Of a DNA stretch of 14,817 bases, positions 6,462 through 14,302 are shown piece after piece. The notes below the pieces were generated by a model. The model was not told where the DNA came from. It did no database searches and saw nothing but the letters and a program-made list of their open reading frames with translations. The DNA is from an uncultured Collinsella sp. GTDB taxonomy: Bacteria > Actinomycetota > Coriobacteriia > Coriobacteriales > Coriobacteriaceae. The translations under genes were made by a program, and so were the position numbers. The stretch lies in the NCBI GenBank assembly GCA_900548495.1, contig URKT01000052.1:1-14817 (forward strand), written 5' to 3'. Within the stretch, counting starts at the first letter, position 1. Each line of letters begins with the position of its first letter.

Positions 6462-7481
6462 TTACTCGGTGTCCTTCATGGGCGGCATGGGCTTCCAGTT
6501 GGGATCCTTGATGATCTTGCGGGCGTCTTTCATGCCTCGGCGCAGCGCCGGAATACCGGTCTTAAAGCACTTATCGACCGCAGCCAGGCGAATGAATTCC
6601 TTGCAGAAGGTCGCGGCGTTGCCCAGACGGAACAGCATAGGGTGGTAGTCGCCGTAGATCTGCATGTAGCGTGCCAGATAACCGCGGTTGCGCATGATGT
6701 AGTAGCGGTTGGTGTCGCTCGTGGAGTTGAGCTGGCGTTTGCCGGCGATGTCCCAGTTAGAGACGGCGCGGGCGCGCTTGAGCACCACGTCGGCAACAAC
6801 GGCGGCGGGGAAGTGCTGGCTGGCCACGTAGCCATAGCAGGCATCGTCGCCGTAGATGAAGAATCGCGCATCGGGCAGGCCGATCTTGTCGACCACGCGG
6901 CGCGAGAACATGCCGCCCTCAAAGCACAGCTGGTTCATGGCGCGATAACCCTCTGGACCCAAGTCCCACTTGGCGATAGGGTTAGGGATGCCGAGCGAGA
7001 GGATGAGCTGGTACTGCCAAAAGAAAGCGCCGCCGTCAAAGTCCAGGCGCGAACCCTGGATGACATCGTAGCGGTCGGTCCACTTGGCAAGACGCTCGAT
7101 GCCTTCGGGGATGACGAGCACGTCGTCGTCCATCACCCAGAACCACTGGGCGCCCAGGTCGTAGGCGCATTTAGTGCCGGCGGAGAAGCCGCCCGCACCG
7201 CCGCCGTTTTCGAGCTGCGGGGCGTAGATGACACGGTCGGTGCTGCCCTGCGCGTCGGGCTGCTCGGTGTCGATGCCCCACAGGTTGGCCAGGCGCTCGT
7301 TGAATGCGGTGCACATGGTCTCGGTCTCGCGCGAATTCTCGTTATCGACAATCACGATGCGCCAGGGCGTTGCCGTGAGCTCGGTCATGGAGTCGAACAA
7401 GTTGGCCAGGAGTTCCTGGCGTTTGTACGTAACGACGACGATGGCGAGCTTATCGATGGGAGCGGGAAGGGTTGAAGGCAT
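6462..7481 (-). CDS. GT2-family glycosyltransferase (GlfT2/rhamnosyltransferase-like)
   Basis: A 339-residue cytoplasmic or membrane-associated glycosyltransferase. GT-A features in order are VVVTYKR (15-21), IVDN (44-47), the glycine loop ENGGGAGGFSAG (91-102), the metal-binding DDD in WFWVMDDD (118-120) and a later FIYGDDACYGY segment that probably carries the catalytic base. The ENGGGAGG and WVMDDD patterns are typical of GT2 galactofuranosyl- and rhamnosyltransferases, so transfer of a sugar to a surface glycan is likely; donor and acceptor cannot be read from sequence. I chose ATG 7481 (MPSTLPAP), 11 bases after AAAGGA; the longer start at 7544 lies inside an 18-bp palindrome. The stop is 24 bases from that of the convergent AAA-like gene, with no terminator visible. 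Confidence 0.87.
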   Translation of the reverse strand: MPSTLPAPIDKLAIVVVTYKRQELLANLFDSMTELTATPWRIVIVDNENSRETETMCTAFNERLANLWGIDTEQPDAQGSTDRVIYAPQLENGGGAGGFSAGTKCAYDLGAQWFWVMDDDVLVIPEGIERLAKWTDRYDVIQGSRLDFDGGAFFWQYQLILSLGIPNPIAKWDLGPEGYRAMNQLCFEGGMFSRRVVDKIGLPDARFFIYGDDACYGYVASQHFPAAVVADVVLKRARAVSNWDIAGKRQLNSTSDTNRYYIMRNRGYLARYMQIYGDYHPMLFRLGNAATFCKEFIRLAAVDKCFKTGIPALRRGMKDARKIIKDPNWKPMPPMKDTE

Positions 7482-7534
7482 GAACGAGAATATCCTTTCG
7501 CGTGGGCGGTAAATCGGCCCTGCGGAATAAACAA

Positions 7535-7561
7535 CGTGTCCCATGGGACACGACTATTGTA
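7535..7561 (-). promoter_or_regulatory. 18-bp palindrome beside a -10 box, GT2 gene operator candidate
   Basis: CGTGTCCCATGGGACACG (7535-7552) is a perfect 18-bp palindrome. Reading toward the glycosyltransferase, a -10-like TACAAT (7556-7561) lies three bases before it, so the palindrome would cover the transcription start, a classical repressor position. No convincing -35 was seen. The core TGGGACA is the same as in the half-sites beside the Rrf2 gene, but there the halves are far apart whereas here they abut. Confidence 0.5.
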
Positions 7562-7718
7562 AGCGTAGCTGGGCGCCCGCGGCTAATGTTCCGCTAATCA
7601 CCAAGAACGTTTGCTACAAGCCTGGTTGACGTGTGTGCGTGGCGAGATTGCAAGCGCGCATTGTGGTATTACATAGGTGCCGATTCTTGTGGACGAAATC
7701 TTTCTGTTTGGATGACCT

Positions 7719-9059
7719 GTGAATAAAACTCGTTTAGCCTCCCTTGCCGATAGCCTTTCCGTCAAGGTCATGTTGCTGTTTTTGGTTTTTCAGGTCGTAT
7801 TTGTCCTGAGCAATACCGCGGCGAATTGCCTGCCGAGGCCCGTTATCGAGTCGCATGCGCAGGGTTCGGAGTCCTCGGCCCTGTTGTCCGACATGTATGT
7901 CTACGACCACCGTGTTGCAGCTGGTCCTGTTTGCTTTGACAACAATCGCTTTATCATTGAAGTCGCACAGCAAAAGGACCAAGGTTCTCCGTTTAAGACG
8001 ATGGCTGTTGCCGAGATTGATGACGTTACGAAAGCCGGCGGGATTACGCACCAGCAGTACTACCGGTATTGGCACGGTTGGCAGCTACTTACGAATGTCT
8101 GCCTGTTTATTGGCGGTATCGATGTGGTCGTGGTGCCTGCGGCTGCTCTGGCGATTGTCGGCTCCGTTTGCGCTTACGTTGCCTTGCGGAAGCGGTTTTC
8201 AAAGCCAGTGACGTTGGGTTTCCTTGCAATCCTGTTGTTCTCGACCAATCTGTTTTTCAATTTTATCGGTGATCTGCTGCTGTGCATCTCGTTCTTTGTG
8301 GCGCTCATCATAATGTCTTGCATGAGCCTTCGTTTGGACTCGGCCCCGAACGCACGGGTTTTCACAAGCCGCCTTGTCCTTTGGTCGATAGCGACGGGCG
8401 CCGTGTTTTCGTTTCTTGACTTTTTAACGATTCCTGCCGCAGTTGTCGCCCTGCATTGCTTTTTCGCCTTCATTGCGCTTCCCAAGGGTGAGCGCCCCAA
8501 GCGCTGCGTCGTCACGATGTTGCAGGCGCTCTTTGGGTTTGGGCTTTCGTTTGTGTTTACCTGGGCGATGAAATGGGCTGTCGCGGCATTTGTGCTGGGC
8601 TGGGACGAGGTCTTTTCGAACGTTCTGGGCGAGATGGGTCTTTGGTCTGCGCATGGGACTTCGTCACTGTTGCCCCAAGCTGACTGGCCTCAGATTTTGA
8701 AGGAGTTTTATTGCATGAGCCCGCAGCTGTTCGCCATTTGCTCAACTGCTGGTTATGCGATGATCTCGAACATCGTTTGTCTTGTTTCGTTTGCTGCCGT
8801 ATTGGCGATTTGGATTGCCGTGCTCGTTTGCTCGATACGGGGCGGAGCGCAAGGTGGTCGTCGTCGCAAGATGTTGATCCAGTCACTGCTCATGGCGCTG
8901 CCTCTGGTGGTTGTTCTGGGTTATTTCGTTGTTATGCATGACCATGCGATCGTTCATATTCCGGTATTTGGCTGCAAGAACTGGGCGATTGTCTTTGCGA
9001 TTCTATTTGCTTCGGGTGTTAGCGCGCTTCGTGGTCTGAGGAGTCAGAAGGCTGCTTAG
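7719..9059 (+). CDS. Multi-pass membrane protein, possibly GT-C-like
   Basis: A 446-residue membrane protein I cannot name. It opens with a hydrophobic segment (about 15-33), then an extracytoplasmic-looking stretch of roughly 100 residues ending in QQYYRYWHGWQLL (about 112-124), then about eight further hydrophobic helices. The Y-R-YWHGW element before a membrane helix recalls polytopic glycan-handling enzymes, and location between glycosyltransferase and acyltransferase genes supports a surface-polysaccharide role; both are inference. A late VVMHDHAIVHIPVFGCKNW segment is rich in His. The start is GTG 7719 with GGATG just upstream; the next in-frame Met would remove much of the first helix. 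The stop overlaps that of the convergent acyltransferase gene by four bases. Confidence 0.72.
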   Translation: MNKTRLASLADSLSVKVMLLFLVFQVVFVLSNTAANCLPRPVIESHAQGSESSALLSDMYVYDHRVAAGPVCFDNNRFIIEVAQQKDQGSPFKTMAVAEIDDVTKAGGITHQQYYRYWHGWQLLTNVCLFIGGIDVVVVPAAALAIVGSVCAYVALRKRFSKPVTLGFLAILLFSTNLFFNFIGDLLLCISFFVALIIMSCMSLRLDSAPNARVFTSRLVLWSIATGAVFSFLDFLTIPAAVVALHCFFAFIALPKGERPKRCVVTMLQALFGFGLSFVFTWAMKWAVAAFVLGWDEVFSNVLGEMGLWSAHGTSSLLPQADWPQILKEFYCMSPQLFAICSTAGYAMISNIVCLVSFAAVLAIWIAVLVCSIRGGAQGGRRRKMLIQSLLMALPLVVVLGYFVVMHDHAIVHIPVFGCKNWAIVFAILFASGVSALRGLRSQKAA

Positions 9060-10201
9060 CTGTTCATGCGATCCTTGATGGCGTCGACCACGGCCCTGCG
9101 TACGATATCCACGAGGAGCAGGGCAAGCGCGAGGCAAAGGCTCATAAGGATTCCGAGCAAAATGGCGCCGGCTGGATGGGGCTCTCCCGTTTGGATGCCT
9201 GTCGCCATGGTGTAGATTGCTTTGTCAAAGATGGGTCGCCAGGCATTGCAGGTAAACGACTGTACGGCGTAGAAAGCGAGCGTTCCTGCGGCGAGGGACA
9301 TGATTGTCTTGTCTGCAGCTGGGACTTCGTGGCGCGGCTGATGGAGCGCTGCGGCGGCAACGGATGCGGCGGCCAAGATAAAGGATATGACGGAAGTGGA
9401 CTTGTAGGAGAGCTTCCAGAGCGCGTCGTACTGGCTATTTGCCGATAGCAGAAGCTCGAGCGCAATGGTGGCGGTAACGAGTCCGATGAGTGCGATCTTG
9501 GATTTTTGAGCGCCGGATGCGTTGCCGTGGTGTTCGAGGACAAAGCGCATTTCTCCAGCCGCAATAAACGCGACCAGATAGGTAACAGCGCTCATGAGCT
9601 TGCGCCATAAAACGACACCGGCAACTTCGTTTGCCGTCGCCGCGATGTAGCAGTTGATTCCAAATGTTGCGAACACTAGAAGTGCTACGACAAACGGGGC
9701 CCTTTTGCTGCCGATCCGCTGCCTTGCCAGCGCAATCATCGGTACGAGCAATACGGAGGCGGCGTAGACCCAGATAAACTCGATGCCCAGCGTTAGCCAG
9801 CCAATCTCGTGTAGCGAGATTTCGGGTAGGGGATAGACGTACATTGAAACAAACAGGCACGCGGTGCAATAAAAGAGCGTGGGTAAGACGATTTTCTTTA
9901 ACCGTGTAAACGATTTATAAATGAGGCCCCGCGCGGACGACCCGTTTTGGAGGGCGTGTACCGCAGAGGGAATAAGGAAGTATCCCGAGATCATAAAAAA
10001 GACCTCGTTGGCCCAGCAGCCCAGCAGGTTGATAAAGCCGAGCGCGCCGGAGTAAGGGAAGACAGCGAGCGGCGCATATTCCGGTAGGCCGGTGCAGACG
10101 GCTTGGAAGGTCCACTGAAACGTGTGGAATATGGCAATCCCGGCGACCGCGACCAAGCGCAGCGCTTCGATGGAGGTATTTCTGCTTGCTTTTCTGCCCA
10201 T
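9056..10201 (-). CDS. Acyltransferase-3 family membrane protein
   Basis: A 381-residue polytopic protein of the acyltransferase-3 family (PF01757), members of which move acyl groups, often acetyl, onto extracellular polysaccharides. The N-terminus RNTSIEALRLVAVAGIAIFHTF (7-28) holds the family motif with its conserved His (H26), and WANEVFFMISGYFL further on is the second hallmark. About ten hydrophobic segments follow. I chose ATG 10201, four bases after the stop of the upstream glycosyltransferase gene, with GGAAAA 9-11 bases before it; a longer start at 10237 would overlap that gene. It shares a minus-strand transcript with the GT2 gene, so O-acylation of the same glycan is a reasonable inference. 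Substrate unknown. Confidence 0.87.
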   Translation of the reverse strand: MGRKASRNTSIEALRLVAVAGIAIFHTFQWTFQAVCTGLPEYAPLAVFPYSGALGFINLLGCWANEVFFMISGYFLIPSAVHALQNGSSARGLIYKSFTRLKKIVLPTLFYCTACLFVSMYVYPLPEISLHEIGWLTLGIEFIWVYAASVLLVPMIALARQRIGSKRAPFVVALLVFATFGINCYIAATANEVAGVVLWRKLMSAVTYLVAFIAAGEMRFVLEHHGNASGAQKSKIALIGLVTATIALELLLSANSQYDALWKLSYKSTSVISFILAAASVAAAALHQPRHEVPAADKTIMSLAAGTLAFYAVQSFTCNAWRPIFDKAIYTMATGIQTGEPHPAGAILLGILMSLCLALALLLVDIVRRAVVDAIKDRMNS

Positions 10202-10205
10202 CAGA

Positions 10206-11306
10206 CTATTTTCCAGCGCGCGCGTTGTATGAACCAAAGTGCGATGTAATCATTTTTAGAGTTTGCTTGGGCCCCTTGTTCCATACGTTATACAAGCCCT
10301 CGCCCACGAGGTCCTTGGCGTATGCGCAGTAGCTGATTTTAGGGTTGGCGATGCCCATATACTCGGCATAGAGCTTTTTGGCCGCGGGGGTAACGCGAGG
10401 ATTGGCAAATACCAGCTCTTGCGGCATGCGTTCGAACATCTTGTGGATCGCCCGCTCGATTTCGGGGTGCCCCTCAATTCCGGTATGCTCGATCATGATG
10501 CCCATATAGGTGAAGCCGCGTGTGATTTGCAGTGTCCAAACGGCGGGATCGGTGACGTTGAGCCGTTCAAGGATATCGACCATGTCGTTCCAGCGATTAA
10601 ACGGCATCAGGGGATCACGCTTGGCCAGAGCGGCTGCCTTTTCGGGTGTTTCCTCACGGTAGCAGTAATACGGCTTGGGCCAGTAAGCGATCGCCTTTGC
10701 CTGGCAGAGCGTTTCGACAAGGAATGGATTGTCGGCCCAGCCAGCACCGGGGATTTCCTTAAACCAGATATTGTTTTGCATCAGGAAGTCGCGACGATAG
10801 ATTGCCGACCAAATGGACGGGTGATGGGCCAGCAGGTGTGGAGCGTCGTGAATGGTGAACGGTTGCCGAGGTGGTTTAATGCGGCCGCGATATGCGCAAT
10901 GTAGTTTGACCTCTTGGGGGGTATCGGGGTTGCGAATGATCCAATACGGGGTCTCAATAATATCGAGCTTGTTCGGATTGCCAAATTCGCGCTTGGCAAA
11001 GGCAAGCGTGTCGGAGTACATTCCGGGCTCGATCCAGTCATCGGGCTCGAGGATGGCAATCCAGTCGCCCTTTGCCTCGCGAATGCCCAGATTGCAGGTT
11101 GCGCCGTAACCCTGGTTTGCCTTATCGATCACTCGAACGCGTGAGTCGCGCGCAGCGAAATCTTGCATAATGGCGAGCGAGTTGTCGGTGGATCCGTCGT
11201 TGATGGCGAGGATTTCCAGCTCAATTTTGCTTTCGCTTAACAGGCTGCCTATAGCTTGAGAAAGATACGGCTCGGCATTGTAAGTAGGCACGATTACGGT
11301 CAGCAT
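10206..11306 (-). CDS. GT2-family glycosyltransferase
   Basis: A 366-residue GT2 enzyme. The GT-A fold signatures are clear: TVIVPTYNAEPYL (3-15), the nucleotide-binding AINDGSTDNS (34-43), ANQGYGATCNLGI (63-75) and the metal-binding site ILEPDDW (85-91). A later GAGWADNPF segment is a plausible site for the catalytic base. The C-terminal half is helical, without an obvious membrane segment. The ATG at 11306 has GAGAAAG upstream. It is the first gene of a two-gene minus-strand unit with the acyltransferase, four bases apart. The family is well supported; the sugar and acceptor are not determinable. A role in capsule, teichoic or other wall glycan is inferred from the neighbours. Confidence 0.9.
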   Translation of the reverse strand: MLTVIVPTYNAEPYLSQAIGSLLSESKIELEILAINDGSTDNSLAIMQDFAARDSRVRVIDKANQGYGATCNLGIREAKGDWIAILEPDDWIEPGMYSDTLAFAKREFGNPNKLDIIETPYWIIRNPDTPQEVKLHCAYRGRIKPPRQPFTIHDAPHLLAHHPSIWSAIYRRDFLMQNNIWFKEIPGAGWADNPFLVETLCQAKAIAYWPKPYYCYREETPEKAAALAKRDPLMPFNRWNDMVDILERLNVTDPAVWTLQITRGFTYMGIMIEHTGIEGHPEIERAIHKMFERMPQELVFANPRVTPAAKKLYAEYMGIANPKISYCAYAKDLVGEGLYNVWNKGPKQTLKMITSHFGSYNARAGK

Positions 11307-11336
11307 TCAAACACTTTCTCTAGGCGATTTGGAAGA

Positions 11337-11342
11337 ATTATA
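11337..11342 (-). promoter_or_regulatory. -10 box of the GT2-acyltransferase operon
   Basis: A perfect minus-strand TATAAT (11337-11342) lies 30 bases upstream of the GT2 start codon. No good -35 box is present at standard spacing, so activation or an upstream element may be needed. Confidence 0.5.
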
Positions 11343-11713
11343 CCTAATTGCGAATGCAACGGTTTTCGTTGCGTTTGGGTGAAAGCAACGGTTTTGGTTT
11401 CCCTTGGTCAGTCGCGGAGTATCGCATAAAACAGGATCAAAAGTACTATCGATTTCTTAGTATTAGCGTCTTTACTTCTTTTGGCTTATGGCCTAAAGGA
11501 CTGTGTGGGTTACATATGTCAAAATCAATCGAGCGGATTCGAGCTGTTGTAAACTGGGAATTGTCGCCGAGTTTTTAGTCAGTTCTTCTCGATGCGAATT
11601 GATTTATAAATCCGAGATTTTATTTGTGATAGCTGCGATGGCATGTAGGCGACATTAATCGTAGACTTTGATTGAATTTTGATGGCTGTCTTGTGGGGTT
11701 CGCTATTTACTAA
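11343..11713. other. AT-rich intergenic region with GCAACG repeats
   Basis: No convincing gene was seen in these 371 bases. GCAACGGTTTT occurs twice in direct orientation (11356-11366 and 11385-11395), and the first copy is also half of an inverted repeat GCAACG-GTTTT-CGTTGC (11356-11372). These lie just upstream of the minus-strand -10 box and could be regulator sites. The rest is AT-rich with many stops and marks the change from GC-rich resident DNA to the accessory segment. No tRNA or clear attachment site was found. Confidence 0.5.
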
Positions 11714-12805
11714 ATGGACGGTGAAGTGTTGGCTAGGTCAGAGAAAAGAAAGCAAAGGATTCAGATAGAAATTTCACTAGTATTCGAGAGTCCAATTAAG
11801 CTTAACAGCGCAATCCAGTTCAAAAAGACCATTTCAAAGGACTATCTTGACAGTGTCACAATTAACAAGAATGCTGTTGTGATTTCGTTTGAACGCGCTT
11901 GGGGCTATCCTAAGGCAAAGTATCTCTGTAAAACTAGGGTTGACTATCTGAGATGGCTGCTTCTCTCTTTGGCTTGTATAGACGGAATGGAACAACCGCC
12001 TTGCATTGCTGCCGTGTCGTGCTTGCTTGATAGGAAAGGGACTATAGAACTTGAGGTTCCGCACGAACTTAACAATGCCCTCTCTACATTTAACGGAACT
12101 AGGTATCCAGATGGCGTTGTAAGACGCAGTCTTCGAGGTGATGCGATTGCAAAGTCTCTACACATAGCAATTAGTTACTCATGGGCTGCATCAGGAGCCG
12201 GTTATCCGGAAGAAAGGCTTAAGCTTCTTTGGGGTGCCTTCAATGCCCTTTATCGTGGTTATGCCGAGGCGACTGGTTCCAACACGAAGAATGATGCTCT
12301 AATGTTGAATAGAGTTAATCAGCTCTTTGTTGAACATGATGTATTAATTCATTCATTAATTAAGTTTGATCAAATATTTAATCATAGGGGCTACGAGGAC
12401 TTCGTTAGCTGGAAATTGTTAACTGGCACACGTTCAAGGTCATTGCATATTGCGAATAATGATAAAAAGTATGTAGATCCTGAAAAAATTAAGAGATTGG
12501 GATATATCGATAAGGAGTCTCTTACTTACATGCGTGATAGAGGTTGCGCCGATTACCAAAGTAAGAGTCTCTTTAAAACCAAGATAAATGAACTACTGCC
12601 TGACGCCAAAAATGACAGACTTCGTGTTAGAAGAGTCGCTCTATTGGTGTGCCGTTACGCCTATATATTGCGATGTGATGGCGTTCATGCGAATAAGGAG
12701 TATCCTATTTTCGATTCTGCTGCCATGTCGAAAAAGCAAGTGTTGGGTGACTTGCTTGAGGCTGTTACCGTTGATTTAGCGACTTGGCTTGCGGCGAATT
12801 ACTAG
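11714..12805 (+). CDS. Apea-like HEPN protein, putative RNase/defence
   Basis: A 363-residue protein with no named family that I can assign firmly. The C-terminal half looks like an Apea-type HEPN domain: EERLKLLWGAFNALYRGYAE (167-185) is the usual first helix, and RYAYILRCDGVHAN (314-327) contains an RX4H motif (R320, H325), the catalytic pair of HEPN RNases. The N-terminal 130 residues have alternating strands and no motif I recognise. Proteins of this type are often found in antiviral or abortive-infection loci; that role is inference. Codon use is AT-rich compared with genes 1-11306, suggesting acquisition. The ATG at 11714 lacks a strong ribosome site; GTG 11726 is an alternative. It stands alone, with no MNT partner beside it. 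Confidence 0.6.
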   Translation: MDGEVLARSEKRKQRIQIEISLVFESPIKLNSAIQFKKTISKDYLDSVTINKNAVVISFERAWGYPKAKYLCKTRVDYLRWLLLSLACIDGMEQPPCIAAVSCLLDRKGTIELEVPHELNNALSTFNGTRYPDGVVRRSLRGDAIAKSLHIAISYSWAASGAGYPEERLKLLWGAFNALYRGYAEATGSNTKNDALMLNRVNQLFVEHDVLIHSLIKFDQIFNHRGYEDFVSWKLLTGTRSRSLHIANNDKKYVDPEKIKRLGYIDKESLTYMRDRGCADYQSKSLFKTKINELLPDAKNDRLRVRRVALLVCRYAYILRCDGVHANKEYPIFDSAAMSKKQVLGDLLEAVTVDLATWLAANY

Positions 12806-13144
12806 GCTATGTATTGTCCCTAAGACGCTAGCGTGATTTAGAAGACCATGGGAGCGCGCTTTCATTCGTCGAGTGGAGTCGCGACGACGACCTCGTCAGC
12901 GAACTCGCTTACGTTGTCAGCGAGCATGAACGAGTATCTGTGGAGAGAATCGGGAAGAGAGATTCTCGAAAGGTATTGAGGTTGACCTAAAGCAAGTAGC
13001 CATAGTGGCCTATTTCTCTTTATATATACTAGATAGCGTCCGCCTGCAGTTTTGCTGATTGGCGCTACAAATCAAAGCTTTGATGGCATAGGAATGTGCA
13101 AGTGGCGCAGCGTTCTAGCCGTCAGTTTCTTTAGCGAGGAATTT
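12806..13144. other. Intergenic region with a GC-rich patch and hairpin
   Basis: No supported gene in these 339 bases. Bases about 12850-12940 are clearly more GC-rich than the flanks. One frame open from 12832 to about 12992 (no start codon) reads SFVEWSRDDDLVSELAYVV, which looks protein-like and may be a gene remnant; another frame has an ATG at 12848 for 43 residues without a ribosome site. GAGAATC (12945-12951) and GATTCTC (12961-12967) form a 7-bp hairpin without a U-run. TATATA near 13022-13028 may belong to a promoter for the FRG gene. Confidence 0.4.
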
Positions 13145-14119
13145 ATGAAACGGTGGTCTGCTGGAAAAATAGCATTGCATCGAGCGGATGAGCTGCATGT
13201 TTAAAATGATATCTGCTGTGACGGTTCTTCTTGTCCTGTTATTTCTGTCGATACGCTTGAAGCATTAATTCAGGCCGTTGGATACCTTTCTTACATTTCC
13301 GATGGTCCAGTTTTATATAGAGGTCAGTCGGACTTGTATAGCCCCTATATTCCTAGACCTAGCTTATGCAGGAATTCTGTTTCTTCTGATTCTCGGTTAG
13401 AGACAGTTGAGAACTATTTAAGTGTTTCAGGACGTTGGAATTATGACGCTTTCGATATCTCTGCATCTAAGCCAATACTGTCCTCTGAAAAACCGATTAC
13501 TAACCATTCGGCGATTGCATTTAAATTAGAATCCTATTGTGTGGAGCCTCTTTTGCAGCATTATGGAATCCAAACAAGATGGTTGGATTTAACAGACTCC
13601 CTTTGTCATGCCCTGTTCTTTTCTGTTGTTAAAGACGAGCCAATTAATATAGCTGATTTATCCAACGGGGATTCTTCCTTAGATGTTAATCTTTTAAGCG
13701 AGCATGTTTTAAATCGCAGAGTCGGCCTTCCGTCAAAATGTGAAGAAAAGAATTATTGCTATCTATACGTTCTTTCTGTTGGCAAAGAAATTTATTCCTC
13801 TAGTTCTAAATTACCTAAAGGTATTAGAAGATGTGCCAATGGATGGATTCTAGATGGAAGAAAGACATTCCCCTCAACCTATTTAAGGCCTCATAGTCAG
13901 CACTCTTTCATGTTATTTGCGCCTTCGCTTGTTAACGAGGAAGCGATTGATTTATTCAATAGCGATTATGATTCTATCAGTTGTGCCTTGTTCAGAATGA
14001 AAACAAATGATGTCTTAGATTGGATTGGGTCCGGAAGGCTTCTTTCTCCCATGGCCGTCTATCCTGTTTTAAATCCGTCTCCGGTTACCTTGGCGATTCT
14101 GGCTTTTATCAATGGGTAA
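13145..14119 (+). pseudogene. FRG-domain protein with in-frame stop at codon 20
   Basis: The frame starts at ATG 13145 with an excellent ribosome site (GAGGAA five bases upstream), reads 19 codons, meets TAA at 13202-13204, then continues in the same frame to 14119. After the stop come the FRG-domain hallmarks: VLYRGQSDL (56-64), PRPSLCR, LLQHYGIQTRWLDLT (136-150) and HALFFS (155-160). FRG domains (PF08867 type) are widespread, of poorly known function, and common in mobile and defence regions. No ATG, GTG or TTG occurs between the stop and TTG 13334, and restarting there would lose YRGQ. So this is a nonsense-mutated gene, a base error in the assembly, or translation from a rare start. Codon use is AT-rich like the HEPN gene upstream. 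Confidence 0.65.
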
Positions 14120-14302
14120 TGAATAATGAGTCCCAATATTCTTGCTCGGGAACAATTAAAACCCTTGATTTTCAAGAGGTAAAACATTTGATGATTACAT
14201 GAATTTAATTGGCGAAAACTTGATAAACTATGTTCCGGTATTGGGTCAAAGATGAACGGTAGTTTGAACTCGCTCAGATGGAAGCACATGTTTTGGGCTG
14301 GC

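Noticed and set aside
7482..7544. Upstream start of the first GT2 protein at 7544
   Set aside because: The ATG lies at the centre of the 18-bp palindrome, and the added 21 residues are outside the GT2 fold.
11348..11578. 76-codon plus-strand frame upstream of the HEPN gene
   Set aside because: No ribosome site, no recognisable motif, and it overlaps the GCAACG repeats at the edge of the GT2 promoter.
13206..13268. Short frame from ATG 13206 (hydrophobic, about 20 codons)
   Set aside because: It is in a different frame from the FRG domain, has no ribosome site and stops after about 20 codons.
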